Source of the DNA: Acetivibrio thermocellus ATCC 27405
GTDB taxonomy: Bacteria > Bacillota > Clostridia > Acetivibrionales > Acetivibrionaceae
DNA length: 64,000 bases
Reading direction: 5' to 3'
NCBI RefSeq assembly: GCF_000015865.1
Contig: NC_009012.1
Coordinates: 2,845,081 to 2,909,080, forward strand
Part shown: positions 62,096 to 64,000 of the stretch, one piece after another
Layout: every line of letters starts with the position of its first letter
How positions within the stretch are numbered: position 1 is the first letter of the stretch
Notes under the pieces: generated by a model
Told to the model about the DNA's origin: nothing
The model's input: only the letters and a program-made list of their open reading frames with translations
The model's database searches: none
Program-made: the position numbers and the translations under genes

Positions 62096-62683
62096 ATGAG
62101 TGATGCTAGTTTGATGATTATAATTATATCAGCTTTGCTGGTAAAGAATTTTGTGCTTTCGCAGTTTTTAGGAATTTGCCCGTTTTTGGGGGTTTCCACG
62201 AAGCTTTCCACAGCCATGGGAATGGGCTGTGCGGTAACCTTTGTTATGACGATTGCGTCCTTTGTTACAAAACTCTTGTATGACGGCTTGCTTGTTACTT
62301 TTGAACTTCAATACCTGCAAACTATATTGTTTATTCTTGTTATAGCGGCACTTGTACAGCTTGTTGAGATTATATTGAAGAAGTTTGTGCCTCCTCTTTA
62401 CAGGGCGCTGGGTATTTATCTTCCTCTCATTACTACCAACTGCGCCGTGCTGGGAGTGGCACTGCTTAATATCGACGAGGGATTTGACCTTTTGAGGTCC
62501 ACGGTTTATGGTTTTGCAGCCGGGCTTGGATTTACTCTTGCCTTGATTCTGTTTGCGGGGGTAAGGGAAAGATTGGAGTACAGTAATATACCGGAATCCT
62601 TCAAGGGACTTCCGATAGCGCTGATTTCAGCAGCTTTTGTTTCCCTGGCATTCTTTGGTTTCCAAGGACTTCTGGGTATATAA
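62096..62683 (+). CDS. rnfA: Rnf complex subunit A
   Basis: A 195-residue six-helix subunit related to NqrE. The motif VKNFVLSQFLGICPFLGVS carries the conserved Cys of the intramembrane cluster shared with RnfE, and the second Cys is in TTNCAVLG. It starts 5 bp after rnfE. Confidence 0.96.
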   Translation: MSDASLMIIIISALLVKNFVLSQFLGICPFLGVSTKLSTAMGMGCAVTFVMTIASFVTKLLYDGLLVTFELQYLQTILFILVIAALVQLVEIILKKFVPPLYRALGIYLPLITTNCAVLGVALLNIDEGFDLLRSTVYGFAAGLGFTLALILFAGVRERLEYSNIPESFKGLPIALISAAFVSLAFFGFQGLLGI

Positions 62684-62721
62684 AAGTGTTTTCCAGATTA
62701 TTAAGAGGGGTTGTTTAAAAT

Positions 62722-63525
62722 ATGGTTTTTGATGTGTTGATACCAACTGCTATTGTTGGAGGAGTAGGTCTTTTGGCAGGACTTGGCCTTTCTGTGGCGT
62801 CAAAGAAATTTGAGGTAAAAGTTGATGAAAGGGTCGGACTGGTAAGAGAAGTTTTGCCGGGAGCCAATTGTGGTGCCTGCGGACAGACGGGTTGCGACGC
62901 ATTTGCAGAGGCCGTTGTTGAGGGAAAATGCAAACCAAACGGCTGCCCTGTGGGTGGACAGGAGGTTGCCGATAAAATTGGCGAGATTCTCGGCGTAAAA
63001 GCTGAAGCAGCTGTGGCGAAGGTTGCCAGGGTTATGTGCTCGGGAACTTATGAGGCGTGCAAGCAAAAGTATGAGTATTCGGGAATTGAGGATTGTGCCG
63101 CGGCATCAGTTCTTTTTGGAGGACCTTCGGGATGTTCTTACGGTTGCGTTGGCATGGGTAATTGCGTGAGGGCATGTCCCTTTGATGCAATTGTGCTGGT
63201 AAACGGTGTGGCAAGAGTTGTGGAATCAAGATGCAAGGCATGTGAAATGTGCGTGGCATCTTGTCCTAAAAAAATAATTAAAATTGTTCCAAAATCCAAT
63301 GAATATACAGTGGCATGCTCCAGCATGGACAAGGGAGCCGTGGTGAGAAAGAATTGCACCGTGGGGTGCATTGGCTGTGCAAAATGTTCGAAAGTGTGCC
63401 AGCATTCAGCCATAGAGATGCAGGGAACACTGGCAAGGATAAATGTGGAAGCCTGTGTCAACTGCGGTGAATGCATGAAGGCTTGTCCTACCGGGGCGAT
63501 TAAAAAGTTTAAATGTGAAGTTTAA
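62722..63525 (+). CDS. rnfB: Rnf complex subunit B
   Basis: A 267-residue ferredoxin-like electron-entry subunit. Residues 3-25 are the membrane anchor. The CGACGQTGC root motif is followed by four ferredoxin-type cluster motifs: CVGMGNCVRACP, CKACEMCVASCP, CIGCAKCSKVC and CVNCGECMKACP. It takes electrons from reduced ferredoxin, such as that made by POR. GAGGGG lies upstream; a weak hairpin follows. Confidence 0.96.
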   Translation: MVFDVLIPTAIVGGVGLLAGLGLSVASKKFEVKVDERVGLVREVLPGANCGACGQTGCDAFAEAVVEGKCKPNGCPVGGQEVADKIGEILGVKAEAAVAKVARVMCSGTYEACKQKYEYSGIEDCAAASVLFGGPSGCSYGCVGMGNCVRACPFDAIVLVNGVARVVESRCKACEMCVASCPKKIIKIVPKSNEYTVACSSMDKGAVVRKNCTVGCIGCAKCSKVCQHSAIEMQGTLARINVEACVNCGECMKACPTGAIKKFKCEV

Positions 63526-63563
63526 ATGTTAAGTGTGAAATAAAGTTTGGTTCTTTTGACATA

Positions 63564-63585
63564 AAGCTCAGCGGATGCTGAGCTT
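63564..63585 (+). terminator. Hairpin after rnfB
   Basis: AAGCTCAGC / GCTGAGCTT (9 bp, GGAT loop) lies 38 bp after the rnfB stop. There is no real T-run, so termination may be partial; it also lies just beyond the stop of the minus-strand gene at 63616. Confidence 0.5.
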
Positions 63586-63615
63586 AATATATTTGTAATT
63601 TTTAGATTTGGGTTA

Positions 63616-63852
63616 TTATCTGTGTGGCTTTTTTGTAACCAGTATTTGGTTTCTGCCGTTTTTAAATGATTTTCTAACATCATAGCCCCTTGTTACCAAT
63701 GTGTCGTATATTTTGTCGGTTTGCTCAAAGTAGTTGTTTTCCACATCCAAAATCAGTGTTTCTCCGGGCTTTAACTCGTTTGACAACTTTTCCAGTGTGG
63801 CATCCACGTTCATATTTTCTGCGTTTATGATTTTCTCACCGTTGTGATTCAT
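63616..63852 (-). CDS. Small alpha/beta protein of unknown function
   Basis: A 78-residue protein with a strong GGGAGG site. The pattern is beta-alpha-beta-alpha-beta: NMNVDATLEKLSNELKPGETL, then ILDVENNYFEQTDKIYDTLV, GYDV, QILVTKKP. This resembles the small TusA-like fold, but the Cys-Pro motif of TusA is missing, so sulfur transfer is unlikely. No family could be named. It converges on the rnf operon. Confidence 0.65.
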   Translation of the reverse strand: MNHNGEKIINAENMNVDATLEKLSNELKPGETLILDVENNYFEQTDKIYDTLVTRGYDVRKSFKNGRNQILVTKKPHR

Positions 63853-64000
63853 TTTGATTTCCTCCCGTTTTGGAAAAAATAAATGAAAAATGATTTAAGT
63901 CAGTGCAAAAAATGTTTCAAAACTCAATTCAATGCGTATATATTTTGTATATAGTATTGACATGCAGATGCTATTATATAAGGCAAATATTATTATATTG

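Noticed and set aside
63957-63990. TTGACA near the right end as a promoter
   Set aside because: No -10 element at a normal distance before the window ends.

Overview
The window looks like a piece of the chromosome of a moderately AT-rich, spore-forming, motile, strictly anaerobic clostridium. Gene content and order fit Acetivibrio (Clostridium) thermocellus or a very close relative. Reasons: a four-subunit pyruvate:ferredoxin oxidoreductase, formate-THF ligase, a complete Rnf complex, many sporulation genes (bofA, yabG, sipL, cotS-like, sleB-ypeB, ytvI), flagellar motor genes, S-layer-homology and copper-amine-oxidase-like 'stalk' proteins, and a surface protein with a cellulosome-type CBM3-like domain. 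The species name is inferred from gene content, not from a search. No CRISPR array, complete insertion sequence or prophage was seen.

Layout: 1-2.1 kb holds the tail of a TPR protein, serS and two tRNA-Ser genes (UGA, GCU) ending in a strong palindromic terminator. 2.1-9.8 kb is mostly minus-strand envelope genes: an MFS permease, a stalk-domain protein, an SLH protein, a VanW/G5 protein and an M14 peptidase with PG-binding and LysM domains; one plus-strand stress protein interrupts them. 10-14.1 kb has DUF2508 and bofA, then the porGDAB operon. 14.2-16.1 kb (minus strand) holds an XRE regulator, a membrane receptor-like protein without a kinase domain, and a 40-residue AgrD-like peptide gene that ordinary ORF calling would miss. 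16.8-19.6 kb has an unknown small protein, a GT39-like glycosyltransferase and a CotS-family protein. fhs follows on the minus strand, and then the yabG-veg-sipL-ispE-gntR block.

26.6-37.8 kb contains an HMA protein, a CheX-like protein, an AAA ATPase-PspA-coiled-coil trio, a FapA-like protein behind a sigma-D-type promoter, the yhaO/yhaN DNA-repair pair and an NlpC/P60 lipoprotein. 37.8-44.6 kb has a diglucosyl-lipid-type glycosyltransferase, sleB-ypeB, a CPBP protease and the dnaD-dnaC helicase-loading pair. tRNA-Arg(ACG) at 44.9 kb is followed by an HD-phosphohydrolase gene and a small winged-helix-like gene. 47.4-52.6 kb carries three exported minus-strand proteins. 53.1-57.9 kb has motAB, DUF1385-prmC and ytvI. 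58.6-63.5 kb is rnfCDGEAB behind a long leader, and the window ends in a small alpha/beta protein.

How the genes work together: POR makes reduced ferredoxin from pyruvate and Rnf oxidises it with NAD+ while pumping ions, so the two operons are halves of one redox circuit; both have the palindrome TTGTATACAA about 55-60 bp upstream of a promoter. Sporulation and germination genes are scattered through the window. The most novel-looking unit is the putative peptide-signalling cassette at 14.2-16.1 kb.
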